64,000 nt of DNA from Okibacterium sp. HSC-33S16. Lineage in GTDB: Bacteria; Actinomycetota; Actinomycetes; Actinomycetales; Microbacteriaceae. Positions 17,474-28,069 of the stretch are shown here, piece by piece. The translations under genes and the position numbers were made by a program. Location: positions 992,001 through 1,056,000 of the forward strand of contig NZ_JALJZZ010000001.1 in assembly GCF_024171565.1 (NCBI RefSeq), written 5' to 3'. Position 1 is the stretch's first letter; every line of letters begins with the position of its first letter. A model generated the notes under the pieces. That model had not been told where the DNA came from. It made no database searches and worked only from the letters and a program-made list of their open reading frames with translations.

Positions 17474-18919
17474 ATGACAACCGCAACGACCGCCAAGCAG
17501 GTCGCTATCAACGACATCGGATCGGCTGAAGACTTCCTGGCCGCGGTCGAAAAAACCCTGAAGTTCTTCAACGACGGCGACCTCATCGAAGGCACTGTCG
17601 TGAAGATCGACCGCGACGAGGTTCTCCTCGATGTCGGTTACAAGACCGAGGGTGTCATCCCCTCGCGCGAACTTTCCATCAAGCACGACGTTGACCCGAG
17701 CGAAGTTGTTCAGGTCGGCGACCTGGTTGAAGCCCTCGTCCTCCAGAAGGAAGATAAAGAAGGCCGCCTCATCCTCTCCAAGAAGCGCGCACAGTATGAG
17801 CGTGCATGGGGCGACGTTGAGAAGATCAAGGAAACCGACGGCGTCGTGACCGGTTCGGTCATCGAGGTCGTCAAGGGTGGACTTATCGTCGACATCGGAC
17901 TCCGTGGCTTCCTTCCGGCTTCGCTCATCGAGCTTCGCCGTGTTCGCGACCTTACGCCGTACCTCGGCCAGGAGATCGAGGCCAAGATCCTCGAGCTCGA
18001 CAAGAACCGCAACAACGTTGTGCTTTCGCGTCGCGCACTCCTCGAGCAGACGCAGTCCGAGAGCCGCACCACGTTCCTGAACAACCTCCAGAAGGGTCAG
18101 GTCCGTAAGGGCATCGTTTCCTCGATCGTCAACTTCGGTGCGTTCGTTGACCTCGGTGGCGTCGACGGCCTCGTCCACGTTTCCGAGCTCAGCTGGAAGC
18201 ACATCGAGCACGCCTCTGAGGTCGTCGAGGTTGGCCAGGAGGTCACCGTCGAGATCCTCGAGGTCGACCTCGACCGCGAGCGTGTCTCCCTGTCGCTCAA
18301 GGCGACGCAGGAAGACCCGTGGCAGGTCTTCGCCCGCACCCACGCCATCGGCCAGGTTGCACCGGGTAAGGTCACCAAGCTCGTTCCGTTCGGTGCGTTC
18401 GTTCGCGTCGCAGACGGCATCGAGGGCCTCGTTCACATCTCCGAGCTCAGCGGCAAGCACGTTGAACTCGCCGAGCAGGTTGTGTCGGTTGGCGACGAGG
18501 TCTTCGTCAAGGTCATCGACATCGACCTCGAGCGTCGCCGCATCTCGCTGAGCCTCAAGCAGGCCAACGAGGGTGTCGACCCCGAGGGCACCGAGTTCGA
18601 CCCGGCTCTCTACGGAATGCTCACGGAGTACGACGAGCAGGGTAACTACAAGTACCCTGAGGGATTCGACGCCGAGACCAACGAGTGGAAAGAGGGCTTC
18701 GAAACCCAGCGCGAGAAGTGGGAGCAGGACTACGCTGCAGCCCAGGCTCGCTGGGAAGCTCACAAGAAGCAGGTTGCCGCATCTGCCGCTGTCGAAGAGG
18801 CTGCTGCAGCCGCTCCGGCCGGCGGATCCTCGTTCTCGAGCGAGACCGCAGGCGCAGGAACCCTTGCTGACGACGAGTCCCTCGCGGCCCTCCGCGAGAA
18901 GCTCTCGAGCAACTCCTAA
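17474..18919 (+). CDS. rpsA: 30S ribosomal protein S1
   Basis: 481 residues with four S1 RNA-binding repeats at about 35-105, 120-190, 207-277 and 292-362. Typical repeat signatures are DGLVHVSELSWKHIE and EGLVHISELSGKHVE. A charged, Ala/Glu-rich tail follows, as in other actinobacterial S1 proteins, which are shorter than the six-repeat proteobacterial form. The start is the ATG at 17474 with GGAG ten bases upstream. An in-frame ATG at 17417 would add 19 unusual residues and lacks a good ribosome site. Codon use is strongly biased, as expected for high expression. Ends in a strong terminator. Confidence 0.96.
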   Translation: MTTATTAKQVAINDIGSAEDFLAAVEKTLKFFNDGDLIEGTVVKIDRDEVLLDVGYKTEGVIPSRELSIKHDVDPSEVVQVGDLVEALVLQKEDKEGRLILSKKRAQYERAWGDVEKIKETDGVVTGSVIEVVKGGLIVDIGLRGFLPASLIELRRVRDLTPYLGQEIEAKILELDKNRNNVVLSRRALLEQTQSESRTTFLNNLQKGQVRKGIVSSIVNFGAFVDLGGVDGLVHVSELSWKHIEHASEVVEVGQEVTVEILEVDLDRERVSLSLKATQEDPWQVFARTHAIGQVAPGKVTKLVPFGAFVRVADGIEGLVHISELSGKHVELAEQVVSVGDEVFVKVIDIDLERRRISLSLKQANEGVDPEGTEFDPALYGMLTEYDEQGNYKYPEGFDAETNEWKEGFETQREKWEQDYAAAQARWEAHKKQVAASAAVEEAAAAAPAGGSSFSSETAGAGTLADDESLAALREKLSSNS

Positions 18920-18930
18920 GCACCACCGAG

Positions 18931-18968
18931 AACTGGCCGGCTCCGCTAGCGGGGCCGGCCAGTTTTTT
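18931..18968 (+). terminator. Intrinsic terminator after rpsA
   Basis: AACTGGCCGGC pairs with GCCGGCCAGTT around TCCGCTAGCGGG, followed by a T6 run. Classic rho-independent form. Confidence 0.9.
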
Positions 18969-19088
18969 CTGTGCCGCCACAGTGCACCGATGACCGGAGC
19001 GCCTTCAGCCTCCTAGCGGAATCGACTGCTACCGTTGTGCCGCGGCCGACTGCCGACATCACAATTCATTACTATTCGAAGGTGCGAC

Positions 19089-19748
19089 GTGGACGTTGAC
19101 TCCCTGAAGCAGTACCTCGAAACGGACACGTCCGCCGAGAAGTCACTGAGAAACAGCCCGCAGCAGGAACGCAGCAGGCAGAGCCTCGAGTCGATACTTC
19201 GCGTCTGCGGTCAGATCATCGACGAATCGGGTCACGCGGGCGTCACAACCGCTGAAGTGGCCAAGCGCGCCGAGATGGCTATCGGTACGGTGTACCGATT
19301 TTTCCCCGACCGCATCGCTCTCATGATCGGTGTGTACCAGTACATGCAGGATCAGTTCGTTGCCCTCTGCATTGAACGTCTGCTCGACGAAGAGCCCGAG
19401 ACGTGGCAAGAGGCGCTCGGCATCATGATGGACACCTCGGTGCTCGCTCGCCGAACCATTCCCGGTTTCAAAGCCACGCAGTATCGCATTCTCGGTGATG
19501 ACGAAAGCCAGGAGCAATACAGCCGCAGCCAGCGTGAGTATGTTTCCGCCGTCGTTCAGATGCTTGCCCAGTTCGATTTCCCCACTGACGACCGCTGGCG
19601 GGGCCACGTCAGCGTCGCGGTCGAGCTGTCCCGTGCCCTCCAGCGCCTCGCTTTCGACCAGTCGCCCGATGGCGACACCTGGTTGCTGCAGGAGGCACGC
19701 GCCGTTCCCATCGCGTACCTCGAAGGCCACCTGGTTCCCGCCGTTTAG
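19089..19748 (+). CDS. TetR-family transcriptional regulator
   Basis: 219 residues. The helix-turn-helix is at about 25-70, with RSRQSLESILRVCGQII, then GVTTAEVAKRAEMAIGTVYRFFPDR (recognition helix TVYRFF). The variable C-terminal ligand domain includes GFKATQYRILGDDES. The GTG at 19089 with GAAGG upstream is preferred over a TTG at 19035. TACTAT at 19070-19075 could be its -10 box. It sits between rpsA and coaE, genes that are normally adjacent in related genomes, so it is either an insertion or a lineage trait. Target unknown. Confidence 0.88.
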   Translation: MDVDSLKQYLETDTSAEKSLRNSPQQERSRQSLESILRVCGQIIDESGHAGVTTAEVAKRAEMAIGTVYRFFPDRIALMIGVYQYMQDQFVALCIERLLDEEPETWQEALGIMMDTSVLARRTIPGFKATQYRILGDDESQEQYSRSQREYVSAVVQMLAQFDFPTDDRWRGHVSVAVELSRALQRLAFDQSPDGDTWLLQEARAVPIAYLEGHLVPAV

Positions 19749-19768
19749 GCGATCGCCAGGGCAGATTC

Positions 19769-20413
19769 ATGGTGTACCTCGTTGGCCTGACCGGGGGGAT
19801 CGGTTCAGGAAAGTCGACAATCGCCCGTCGCCTCGCTGAACATGGTGCCGTGCAAATTGACGCCGATCAACTGGCGAGGGTCGTGGTTGAGCCTGGTACT
19901 TCCGGCCTGTCGGCAATCCGTGATGCGTTCGGTGACGACGTTCTCACGAGCGATGGCGAGCTGAACCGCGCGGCTCTGGGTGCAATCGTGTTCTCCGACG
20001 CCGAAGCACTCGCCACACTAAACGGCATAGTTCATCCGGCCGTCCGCGCGCTGACCGAACAAAAAATCGCCGAGGCGGCCGGAGCGAACCCGGATGCGGT
20101 CGTTGTCTACGACGTGCCGTTGCTTGCCGAAGCCAAGCTTCCCCATTCTTTCGACACCATCGTCGTCGCTCACGCTTCACGTGACACCCGGCACGAGCGG
20201 CTGGTATCCATCCGCGGGATGACCCCGGCGGAAGCGGACCGTCGAATCGCTGCCCAGGCCACCGACGATGAACGACTCGCGCTGGCCGATGTCGTCATCG
20301 ACACGGATCGGAGCCTCCCGGAGACGATGAGTCAGGTCGACGAGTTGTGGGTTTCGCTCTCAGGAAAGTCAAGCGAACGCCGCAAGGACCTCGATGTCAG
20401 TGGCGGTGCCTAG
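19769..20413 (+). CDS. coaE: Dephospho-CoA kinase
   Basis: Last step of CoA synthesis, phosphorylating the 3'-hydroxyl of dephospho-CoA. 214 residues with the P-loop GGIGSGKST (9-17), the IDADQLAR segment (about 30-37), VYDVPLLAE (about 112-120) and the lid region RGMTPAEADRRIAAQA. Located 20 bp after the TetR gene and 9 bp before uvrB, whose -10 box overlaps its 3' end. Confidence 0.94.
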   Translation: MVYLVGLTGGIGSGKSTIARRLAEHGAVQIDADQLARVVVEPGTSGLSAIRDAFGDDVLTSDGELNRAALGAIVFSDAEALATLNGIVHPAVRALTEQKIAEAAGANPDAVVVYDVPLLAEAKLPHSFDTIVVAHASRDTRHERLVSIRGMTPAEADRRIAAQATDDERLALADVVIDTDRSLPETMSQVDELWVSLSGKSSERRKDLDVSGGA

Positions 20414-20422
20414 ACTCGAAGT
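20411..20422 (+). promoter_or_regulatory. Predicted leaderless promoter of uvrB
   Basis: TAGACT at 20411-20416, six bases, then ATG at 20423. The box overlaps the coaE stop codon, so uvrB may be expressed both from this site and by readthrough. No LexA-type box is apparent nearby. Confidence 0.45.
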
Positions 20423-22483
20423 ATGGCAACCCGTGCAGTCCACCCCTTTGAAGTCGTTAGTGAATATTCTCCTTCAGGTGACCAGCCCAAAGCCATCGCC
20501 GAACTCAGTGCGCGAATCAATGCGGGGGAGACCGACGTTGTCCTCCTCGGTGCGACCGGTACAGGAAAGTCAGCGACAACGGCCTGGCTCATCGAAGCAG
20601 TGCAACGACCGACGCTCGTTCTGGCCCACAACAAGACCCTCGCTGCGCAGTTGGCAAACGAGTTTCGCGAACTCATGCCCAATAACGCCGTCGAATACTT
20701 CGTGTCGTACTACGACTACTACCAGCCCGAAGCCTACGTCCCTCAAACGGATACGTTCATTGAGAAAGACTCCTCGGTCAACGCCGAGGTAGAACGCCTC
20801 CGGCACTCCACAACCAACTCACTACTGTCACGGCGCGACGTCGTCGTGGTCTCGACGGTGTCCTGCATCTACGGCCTCGGCACGCCTGAACAGTACCTCG
20901 ACGCCATGATGGCTCTTCAGGTCGGTATGCGGGTTGACCGCGACTGGCTCATTCGCAAGTTCATTTCGATGCAGTACAACCGCAACGACGTTGATTTCTC
21001 GCGCGGTAACTTCCGGGTGCGCGGAGACACCATTGAGATTATCCCGGTCTACGAAGAACTCGCCATCCGCATTGAGATGTTCGGCGACGAGGTCGAGGGG
21101 CTGTACGCACTGCACCCCCTCACAGGCGACGTCGTACGCAAACTCGACAACGTGTCCATCTTCCCTGGGTCACACTATGTGGCAAGCACCGACGTCATGC
21201 AGCGCGCCATCGGCACGATCCAAGAGGAACTGGCTGAACGGCTCGCCGAGCTGGAGCGCCAGGGAAAGCTGCTTGAGGCACAGCGACTCCGCATGCGTAC
21301 GACGTTCGACCTCGAGATGATGCAGCAGATTGGATTTTGCTCAGGTATCGAAAACTACTCACGGCATATGGAAGGACGCGGCCCCGGCGAGGCGCCCCAC
21401 TGTCTCATCGATTACTTCCCCGACGACTTCCTCGTCGTGATCGACGAATCTCACGTTACGGTCCCGCAAATCGGAGCCATGTACGAAGGGGACTCCTCCC
21501 GCAAACGCACCCTCGTTGAACACGGATTCCGGTTGCCCAGCGCGCTCGACAACCGACCATTGAAGTGGAACGAGTTCAAAGACCGGGTGGGTCAGACCGT
21601 TTACCTCTCCGCAACTCCGGGCCGATACGAAATGGGCATCGCCGACGGCATCGTCGAGCAGATCATCCGTCCGACCGGGCTTGTCGACCCCCAGATCATC
21701 GTCAAGCCGTCCCACGGTCAAATCGATGACCTCCTGGAGGAGATCCGTATCCGGACCAGTCGGGATGAGCGTGTTCTCGTCACGACGCTCACGAAGAAGA
21801 TGGCCGAAGAACTGACCGACTTTCTCACGGAGGCGGGCGTGCGGGTGCGATATCTGCACTCCGACGTTGACACGCTTCGTCGCGTGGAGCTGCTCAGTGA
21901 ACTGCGCGCTGGCATCTACGACGTTCTCGTCGGCATCAACCTGCTTCGAGAAGGACTTGACCTCCCCGAGGTATCACTTGTCGCTATCCTCGACGCCGAC
22001 AAAGAGGGCTTCCTGCGCTCCTCGACGTCCCTGATCCAGACGATCGGTCGCGCCGCACGAAACGTCTCAGGTGAAGTACACATGTACGCAGACGTCCTCA
22101 CCGATTCGATGAAGAAAGCGATCGAAGAGACGACGCGTCGCCGGGAAACGCAGATCGCCTATAACGTCGAGCACGGCATCGATCCCACTCCACTTCGAAA
22201 GCGCATCGCCGACATCACGGAGGTCTTGGCGCGCGAGGGTGCGGACACCGCAAAGATGCTCGCGGGCCGCGATACGAGGAAGAAGAGCCCCACCCCACGG
22301 CTCAAACGCGAGGGCATTGCGGGGGAGGGCGCCGATCAGCTTGAGTCGATCATTGCCGACCTCAACGATCAGATGTTGACGGCGGCGGCGGAGTTGAAGT
22401 TTGAGTTGGCGGCTCGACTGCGAGACGAACTATCTGACCTCAAACGTGATCTTCGCCAGATGGAGAAGGCCGGGCACCTCTAG
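20423..22483 (+). CDS. uvrB: UvrABC system protein B (excinuclease helicase subunit)
   Basis: 686 residues. Walker [13 protein letters not shown] (about 37-48), the DNA-clamping beta-hairpin region with [12 protein letters not shown] (about 92-103), DEAD-like VIDESHVT, the motif [17 protein letters not shown] and QTIGRAARN in the second RecA-like lobe. A C-terminal UVR motif (about 640-675) contacts UvrC and UvrA. Verifies damage in nucleotide excision repair. All three uvr genes lie within 8 kb here. Confidence 0.97.
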   Translation: MATRAVHPFEVVSEYSPSGDQPKAIAELSARINAGETDVVLLGATGTGKSATTAWLIEAVQRPTLVLAHNKTLAAQLANEFRELMPNNAVEYFVSYYDYYQPEAYVPQTDTFIEKDSSVNAEVERLRHSTTNSLLSRRDVVVVSTVSCIYGLGTPEQYLDAMMALQVGMRVDRDWLIRKFISMQYNRNDVDFSRGNFRVRGDTIEIIPVYEELAIRIEMFGDEVEGLYALHPLTGDVVRKLDNVSIFPGSHYVASTDVMQRAIGTIQEELAERLAELERQGKLLEAQRLRMRTTFDLEMMQQIGFCSGIENYSRHMEGRGPGEAPHCLIDYFPDDFLVVIDESHVTVPQIGAMYEGDSSRKRTLVEHGFRLPSALDNRPLKWNEFKDRVGQTVYLSATPGRYEMGIADGIVEQIIRPTGLVDPQIIVKPSHGQIDDLLEEIRIRTSRDERVLVTTLTKKMAEELTDFLTEAGVRVRYLHSDVDTLRRVELLSELRAGIYDVLVGINLLREGLDLPEVSLVAILDADKEGFLRSSTSLIQTIGRAARNVSGEVHMYADVLTDSMKKAIEETTRRRETQIAYNVEHGIDPTPLRKRIADITEVLAREGADTAKMLAGRDTRKKSPTPRLKREGIAGEGADQLESIIADLNDQMLTAAAELKFELAARLRDELSDLKRDLRQMEKAGHL

Positions 22484-22495
22484 AAGGGGCGACGC

Positions 22496-23158
22496 TTAGC
22501 GGTCCGAAATACCGTGCTCGCCGATGAGCGGCACGAATGTCACCGCGCCGAGCGTCTGGCGGCGGATGGCGCCACTGGGGTCTTTCAGCGCCCGGATCAG
22601 CGTCTGGCCAAATCGTTGCTCACCCACCGGCATCACAATACGACCGTTGGCGCGCAATTGTTCGACCCACGGGGCTGGGATCTTCGGTCCGGCCGCCGCG
22701 GCGACGATGGCGTCGAATGGTGCTTCCGACGGATACCCGAGAGTGCCGTCGCCGACCACAACGTCTACCGTGGAGTAGCCCAGTCGCTTCAGAACCGCTC
22801 GAGCGGTCTCGGCCAGGGCTGCGTGCCGTTCGATCGAGATGACTCGGCGGACCACCTCGGCGGCCACGGCCGCCGCATATCCCGACCCGGTGCCCACATC
22901 GAGGAGCACGTCCTCTGGCGTGAGCGCTGCCGCCTCCAGGGTCAGCGCCACAATGTACGGCTGTGAAATCGTCTGGCCATGGTCGAGCTGGAGCGGGTGG
23001 TCGTCGTATGCGTTCATCCGCGACGACGGCCGGACGAATTCCTCGCGTGGCACGCGCCGCATCGCGTTGAGGACCAGATCATCGGCGACTCCGCGCGCCA
23101 CAAGCTGCTCGGAGACCATCTGTTCGCGCAGCATGCGAAAGTCAACCATGGTGCCCAT
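22496..23158 (-). CDS. pcm: Protein-L-isoaspartate O-methyltransferase
   Basis: 220 residues. Post-motif features of PCMT are visible: VPREEFV (about 36-42), YDDHPLQLDHGQTISQPYIV (about 51-70) and the SAM-binding LLDVGTGSGYAAAV (about 85-98), then VVVGDGTLG and FDAIVAAAA. Repairs isoaspartyl damage in proteins using S-adenosylmethionine. Lies antisense between uvrB and uvrA, 12 bp from the uvrB stop. Start could be the ATG at 23158 or 23149; neither has a strong ribosome site. Confidence 0.88.
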   Translation of the reverse strand: MGTMVDFRMLREQMVSEQLVARGVADDLVLNAMRRVPREEFVRPSSRMNAYDDHPLQLDHGQTISQPYIVALTLEAAALTPEDVLLDVGTGSGYAAAVAAEVVRRVISIERHAALAETARAVLKRLGYSTVDVVVGDGTLGYPSEAPFDAIVAAAAGPKIPAPWVEQLRANGRIVMPVGEQRFGQTLIRALKDPSGAIRRQTLGAVTFVPLIGEHGISDR

Positions 23159-23195
23159 TGTCCGCCGTATCCAGCTTCATGTCAGCGGGTCATCG

Positions 23196-23207
23196 TAGAC
23201 TTTTGAG
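23196..23207 (+). promoter_or_regulatory. Predicted leaderless promoter of uvrA
   Basis: TAGACT at 23196-23201, six bases, then GTG at 23208. The same -10 sequence and spacing as for uvrB. Confidence 0.45.
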
Positions 23208-26099
23208 GTGTCGATATCGAAGGTAAATTCAACGTCAAAACTGAGTGTCCGCGGAGCTCGCGTTCACAACTTACACAATGTGGATTTGGACATCCCGCGC
23301 GACTCTCTCGTCGTATTCACGGGTCTCTCCGGGTCAGGAAAATCGTCGCTTGCTTTCGATACGATCTTCGCCGAGGGACAGCGCCGATACGTTGAATCCC
23401 TGTCGGCGTATGCCCGACAGTTCCTCGGGCAGGTCGACCGGCCCGACGTGGACTTCATCGAAGGTCTCAGCCCCGCAGTATCCATCGACCAGAAGTCAAC
23501 GAACCGAAACCCACGCTCGACGGTCGGTACGATCACTGAGGTCTACGACTACATGCGTCTGCTCTGGGCGCGCATCGGCGTCCCGCACTGCCCCCAGTGC
23601 GGAGAGCCCATTCAGCGCCAAACGGTCCAGCAGATCGCGGACCAGCTCATGGAGCTCGAAACGGGCACTCGCTACATGGTTATGAGCCCCGTCGTATCCC
23701 AGAAGAAGGGCGAGTTCGTCGATCTCTTCAAGGAACTGGCCAGCAGCGGATACGCACGCGCGGTTGTCGACGGTGAGCAGATTCAGCTGTCTGAACCGCC
23801 GACCCTGAAGAAGTCCTACAAGCACGACATCTCGGTGGTTGTCGACCGGCTCGTCGCCGGCCCTGACGCACTCAGCCGCCTGACCGACTCTCTCGAGACA
23901 GCCTTGCGGCTCACCGATGGCTTCGTAGAGATTAAGTTCGTCGATGAAGAGGGCCCCGACTCCGTTCGTACCTTCAGCGAAAAGCTGTCGTGCCCGAACA
24001 ATCACCCCATTCAACTGAGCGAGATTGAGCCTCGCACCTTCAGCTTCAACGCGCCGTTTGGCGCGTGCCCGGAATGCTCAGGCTTGGGAACGCGGATGTC
24101 CGTGGACGCTGATCTTCTCATCGGTGATCCCAGCCTCAGTATTGACGAGGGTGTCATCATCCCGTGGACAACTCAGGGCAAGGGCCTCTACCAGTACTAC
24201 GAGAAGCTTCTCGACGGGCTGTCCCGTGACCTCGACTTCTCGCTGCGGACCCCGTGGAAGGACCTGGGCAAAAAGGTCCAGGAAGCAGTCCTTCGCGGCG
24301 AAAACTTCAAGGTGAAGGTCAAGTGGAAGAACCGCTACGGCCGTGAGGTTAGCTACACCTCTGGTTTTGAGGGCGTCATGCCCTATATCGAGCGACAGTA
24401 CGCCCAGGCCGAAACTGATGTCCAACGCGCACGCTGGGGTGAATATCTTCGCGAGATTCCGTGCCCCGTCTGTGACGGTAAGCGGCTCAAGCCTGAAGTG
24501 CTCTCCGTTCTCATCCACGGTGCCAACATCGCCGACGTGGCCGAACTGAGCCTGACCGATGCCCGCGCGTTCATGGACCAGATGGATCTGACGGATCGCG
24601 AATCCAAGATCGGAGCGCAGGTTCTGCGCGAGATCAAGGTGCGGCTCGACTTCCTCATCCAGGTCGGCCTCAACTATTTGAACCTGGCGCGCGCGGCCGG
24701 GTCTCTCTCCGGCGGTGAAGCCCAGCGCATCCGGTTGGCAACGCAGATCGGATCCGGCCTGACCGGCGTCCTTTACGTTCTCGACGAGCCGAGCATCGGT
24801 CTGCACCAGCGCGACAATCGTCGACTGATCGAGACGCTGGTCACGCTGCGCGATCTCGGTAACACGCTCATCGTTGTCGAGCATGACGAAGACACCATTC
24901 GCACGGCGGACTGGGTCGTCGACATCGGACCGGGTGCTGGCGTTAACGGCGGCCGAGTGGTCCACTCGGGATCGTATGAAGACCTGCTCACCAACCGCGA
25001 ATCACTGACCGGCGATTACCTGGCCGGGCGCCAAGAGATCGCCATCCCAGAGACCCGTCGACCGGTCGATCCTGAGCGGGTCATTTCGGTTATCGGTGCC
25101 GAAGCGAACAACCTCCGTAAGATCAACGTCGACTTCCCTCTCGGCACCTTCACCGCTGTAACGGGGGTGAGCGGGTCTGGAAAGTCATCGCTCGTGAACG
25201 ACATCCTCTACCGCGTCATGGCCAACAAGCTCAACGGAGCCCGCAAGGTCCCCGGAAAGCACACTCGGGTGACCGGTCTCGACCAGCTCGACAAGGTCAT
25301 TCACGTCGATCAGGCTCCGATCGGACGCACTCCGCGATCCAACCCGGCCACATACACGGGCGTGTTCGATCGCATTCGTACACTGTTCTCGGAGACGACG
25401 GAGGCAAAGGCCCGCGGCTATCTTCCTGGTCGATTCAGCTTCAACGTCAAGGGCGGTCGCTGCGAGGCGTGCTCGGGTGACGGCACGATCAAGATCGAGA
25501 TGAACTTCCTTCCCGACGTGTACGTCGCTTGCGAAGTGTGTGGGGGAGCGCGGTACAACCGCGAGACTCTCGCAGTGCACTACAAGGGCAAGAACATCGC
25601 CGAGGTTCTCGACATGCCGATCGCGGAAGCGGCCGACTTCTTTGAGGCCATCACCTCCATCCACCGTTACCTGAAGACGCTGGTCGAGGTTGGGCTTGGC
25701 TATGTTCGACTCGGCCAGAGCGCCACAACCCTCTCTGGTGGTGAGGCGCAGCGTGTGAAGCTGGCCACCGAACTGCAGAAGCGAACCAACGGACGCAGCG
25801 CCTATGTTCTCGATGAGCCGACCACCGGTCTGCACTTCGAAGACGTGCGAAAGCTGCTGCTGGTCCTGAACAGCCTTGTCGACAAGGGCAACACGGTGAT
25901 CGTGATCGAGCACAACCTCGACATGATCAAGTCAGCGGACTGGATCATCGACATCGGGCCTGAAGGTGGCGCTGGCGGCGGCAAGGTCCTCGCCACCGGC
26001 ACTCCAGAGAAGATCGCGAAGGTCAAGAAGAGCCACACCGGCTTCTACCTCAACGAGATCTTCGAAGCCCAAGAGGTCCCCGCGCGTAAGGCTGGTTAG
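23208..26099 (+). CDS. uvrA: UvrABC system protein A
   Basis: 963 residues. Two ABC-type ATPase modules with Walker A sequences in [12 protein letters not shown] (about 38-49) and [12 protein letters not shown] (about 654-665), and signature motifs [13 protein letters not shown] and [13 protein letters not shown]. Zinc-binding cysteines appear in CPQCGEP, CPECSG, CPVCDG and CEACSGDG...CEVCGG. Dimer recognises helix-distorting damage and loads UvrB. GTG start. Its TAG stop is one base before the uvrC GTG start, implying an operon. Confidence 0.97.
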   Translation: MSISKVNSTSKLSVRGARVHNLHNVDLDIPRDSLVVFTGLSGSGKSSLAFDTIFAEGQRRYVESLSAYARQFLGQVDRPDVDFIEGLSPAVSIDQKSTNRNPRSTVGTITEVYDYMRLLWARIGVPHCPQCGEPIQRQTVQQIADQLMELETGTRYMVMSPVVSQKKGEFVDLFKELASSGYARAVVDGEQIQLSEPPTLKKSYKHDISVVVDRLVAGPDALSRLTDSLETALRLTDGFVEIKFVDEEGPDSVRTFSEKLSCPNNHPIQLSEIEPRTFSFNAPFGACPECSGLGTRMSVDADLLIGDPSLSIDEGVIIPWTTQGKGLYQYYEKLLDGLSRDLDFSLRTPWKDLGKKVQEAVLRGENFKVKVKWKNRYGREVSYTSGFEGVMPYIERQYAQAETDVQRARWGEYLREIPCPVCDGKRLKPEVLSVLIHGANIADVAELSLTDARAFMDQMDLTDRESKIGAQVLREIKVRLDFLIQVGLNYLNLARAAGSLSGGEAQRIRLATQIGSGLTGVLYVLDEPSIGLHQRDNRRLIETLVTLRDLGNTLIVVEHDEDTIRTADWVVDIGPGAGVNGGRVVHSGSYEDLLTNRESLTGDYLAGRQEIAIPETRRPVDPERVISVIGAEANNLRKINVDFPLGTFTAVTGVSGSGKSSLVNDILYRVMANKLNGARKVPGKHTRVTGLDQLDKVIHVDQAPIGRTPRSNPATYTGVFDRIRTLFSETTEAKARGYLPGRFSFNVKGGRCEACSGDGTIKIEMNFLPDVYVACEVCGGARYNRETLAVHYKGKNIAEVLDMPIAEAADFFEAITSIHRYLKTLVEVGLGYVRLGQSATTLSGGEAQRVKLATELQKRTNGRSAYVLDEPTTGLHFEDVRKLLLVLNSLVDKGNTVIVIEHNLDMIKSADWIIDIGPEGGAGGGKVLATGTPEKIAKVKKSHTGFYLNEIFEAQEVPARKAG

Positions 26100-26100
26100 G

Positions 26101-28014
26101 GTGGCACCACCCCTCAGTTACCGGCCCAAGCCCGGTGAGATTCCGACGACCCCCGGCGTCTACAGGTTCCGCGACGAGACATCACGTGTGCTCTATGTCG
26201 GCAAGGCCAAGAACCTTCGCGCCCGGCTGAGCAACTACTTCGCGCCGCTGCACACTCTCCACGAGCGAACCCGCCGAATGGTGACAACAGCGTCGAGCGT
26301 GGAGTGGACGGTCGTGGGGAGCGACATCGAAGCTCTCCAGTTGGAGTACACCTGGATCAAGGAGTTCGACCCGCCGTTCAACGTCAAGTTCCGCGATGAC
26401 AAAACGTACCCGTACATGGCGATCACGCTGGCCGACGACGCACCCCGAGTCCTCGTCACCCGTAATCCGCGCATCAAGGGCGCCAGGTACTTCGGGCCAT
26501 ATCCGAAGATCTGGGCCGTCCACGACACCATCGACTTGATGATCAAGGCATTCCCGATCCGCACGTGCTCTGACTCGAGTTACAAGCGCGCCATGCAATC
26601 CGGCAAGCCATGCTTTCCTGGCCAGATCGGCCGCTGCGGGGGGCCGTGCTCGGGCAAGGTGACAATGGAAGAGCACCGCGCCATGGTCAACGATTTCATC
26701 AGCTTTATGGCGGGTCACGACCGTCGTTTTGTGACGGATGCCACGAAGAAGATGAAAGCAGCCGCGGCTGCCCAAGATTATGAAAGCGCGGCGAGATATC
26801 GTGACCGCCTCCAGGCTTTGGAAGCGGTTTTGGAGAAAAGCGCGGTCGTCCTCAAGGACTCCGTCGACGCCGACCTGTTCGGCGTGGAACATGACGAGCT
26901 CTCCGCTGCCGTCCAACAGTTTCTCGTTCGGGGCGGACGCATCCGCGGTGTTCGATCCTGGACAGTCGACAAAGAACTGGACCTGTCGACCGGCGAGCTG
27001 GTGGATAGCATTCTTCAGCGTGCGTATGACGGTTCCGCGACTGAGGTGCCGAGAGAAGTCATCGTGCCTGAGCTGCCCGAAGACGCCGAGGAGCTGGAAA
27101 CCTGGCTCGCCGGTATCCGCGGCAAGGGACGGGTCAAGCTGAAGACTGCCCAGCGTGGAGAAAAAGCGGCTCTCATGCAGACCGCGAACGTCAACGCGAA
27201 GAATGCGCTTCAGTTGTACAAAATGCGCCGAACAGCAGATTTTGTGGCACGCTCGCAAGCCCTGACGGACATCCAGGAAGCCATCGGGATGAACCAGGCA
27301 CCTCTTCGGATCGAGTGTTACGACGTGTCTCACCTTTCGGGGACCAACATCGTCGCGTCCATGGTCGTCTTCGAAGACGGCCTCGCCCGGAAGGACCATT
27401 ACCGCCGGTTCAGCATCCCGAGCTCGACCGACGACACCGATTCCATCTATCAGGTCCTGAGCCGCCGCCTCGCCTACCTATCTGAACCTGAGGAGGGAGC
27501 CGAGGCCCCGGATCCCACCTCAGACGGCGTCGTCGCCGAGGACGTGAAGCGAAAGAAGTTCGCCTACCCGCCACAGCTCCTCATCGTCGATGGTGGCCAG
27601 CCACAGGTTCAGGCTGCGCAGCGAGCGCTGCTGGAGTCCGGCCGCACCGACATTCAACTGGTCGGAATGGCGAAGCGTCTCGAGGAAATCTGGCTCCCAG
27701 ACAGCGACTATCCCGTCATCCTGCCGCGAAACTCCGAAGCCCTATTCCTCCTGCAACGCGTCCGCGACGAGGCACACCGGTTCGCCATTACCTACCAGCG
27801 GACCAAGCGAAAGCGCGACATCGCGAGCGTGCTCACCGAGATACCCGGCCTCGGCCCCGCCCGCGTCAAGGCTCTCCTCGTGCACTTCGGATCGGTCGCC
27901 GCCATGCGCGAGGCCTCTCCCGACGCCATCGCAGCGGTGAAGGGCGTCGGACCAACCCTCGCGCAGACGATCGCCGAAACGCTGTCCAGCCGAGCCGGAG
28001 CCAACAGTCGGTAG
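26101..28014 (+). CDS. uvrC: UvrABC system protein C
   Basis: 637 residues. N-terminal GIY-YIG nuclease with [21 protein letters not shown] (first part at about 16-30), which cuts 3' of the lesion. A central UVR motif lies around [19 protein letters not shown] (about 220). The RNase H-like domain has [13 protein letters not shown] and [13 protein letters not shown] and cuts 5'. Two helix-hairpin-helix motifs ([12 protein letters not shown] and [12 protein letters not shown]) end the protein. The GTG at 26101 was chosen because it follows the uvrA stop directly; the same frame is open inside uvrA. Confidence 0.96.
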   Translation: MAPPLSYRPKPGEIPTTPGVYRFRDETSRVLYVGKAKNLRARLSNYFAPLHTLHERTRRMVTTASSVEWTVVGSDIEALQLEYTWIKEFDPPFNVKFRDDKTYPYMAITLADDAPRVLVTRNPRIKGARYFGPYPKIWAVHDTIDLMIKAFPIRTCSDSSYKRAMQSGKPCFPGQIGRCGGPCSGKVTMEEHRAMVNDFISFMAGHDRRFVTDATKKMKAAAAAQDYESAARYRDRLQALEAVLEKSAVVLKDSVDADLFGVEHDELSAAVQQFLVRGGRIRGVRSWTVDKELDLSTGELVDSILQRAYDGSATEVPREVIVPELPEDAEELETWLAGIRGKGRVKLKTAQRGEKAALMQTANVNAKNALQLYKMRRTADFVARSQALTDIQEAIGMNQAPLRIECYDVSHLSGTNIVASMVVFEDGLARKDHYRRFSIPSSTDDTDSIYQVLSRRLAYLSEPEEGAEAPDPTSDGVVAEDVKRKKFAYPPQLLIVDGGQPQVQAAQRALLESGRTDIQLVGMAKRLEEIWLPDSDYPVILPRNSEALFLLQRVRDEAHRFAITYQRTKRKRDIASVLTEIPGLGPARVKALLVHFGSVAAMREASPDAIAAVKGVGPTLAQTIAETLSSRAGANSR

Positions 28015-28017
28015 GCT
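28012..28017 (+). promoter_or_regulatory. Possible -10 box for rapZ
   Basis: TAGGCT overlaps the uvrC stop codon and would start a transcript about 45 nt before the rapZ GTG, whose leader carries a GGAGAG ribosome site. Confidence 0.3.
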
Positions 28018-28069
28018 AGGGAGTCCAGCCCGGCGGCGATGTTCGCTCGAGCGAAGCGGAGAGTGAAGA

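Noticed and set aside
23496-24014. Long minus-strand frames inside uvrA, uvrC, polA, zwf and tkt
   Set aside because: High-GC codon structure keeps antisense frames open. They show shadow amino-acid composition, no ribosome sites and conflict with certain genes.
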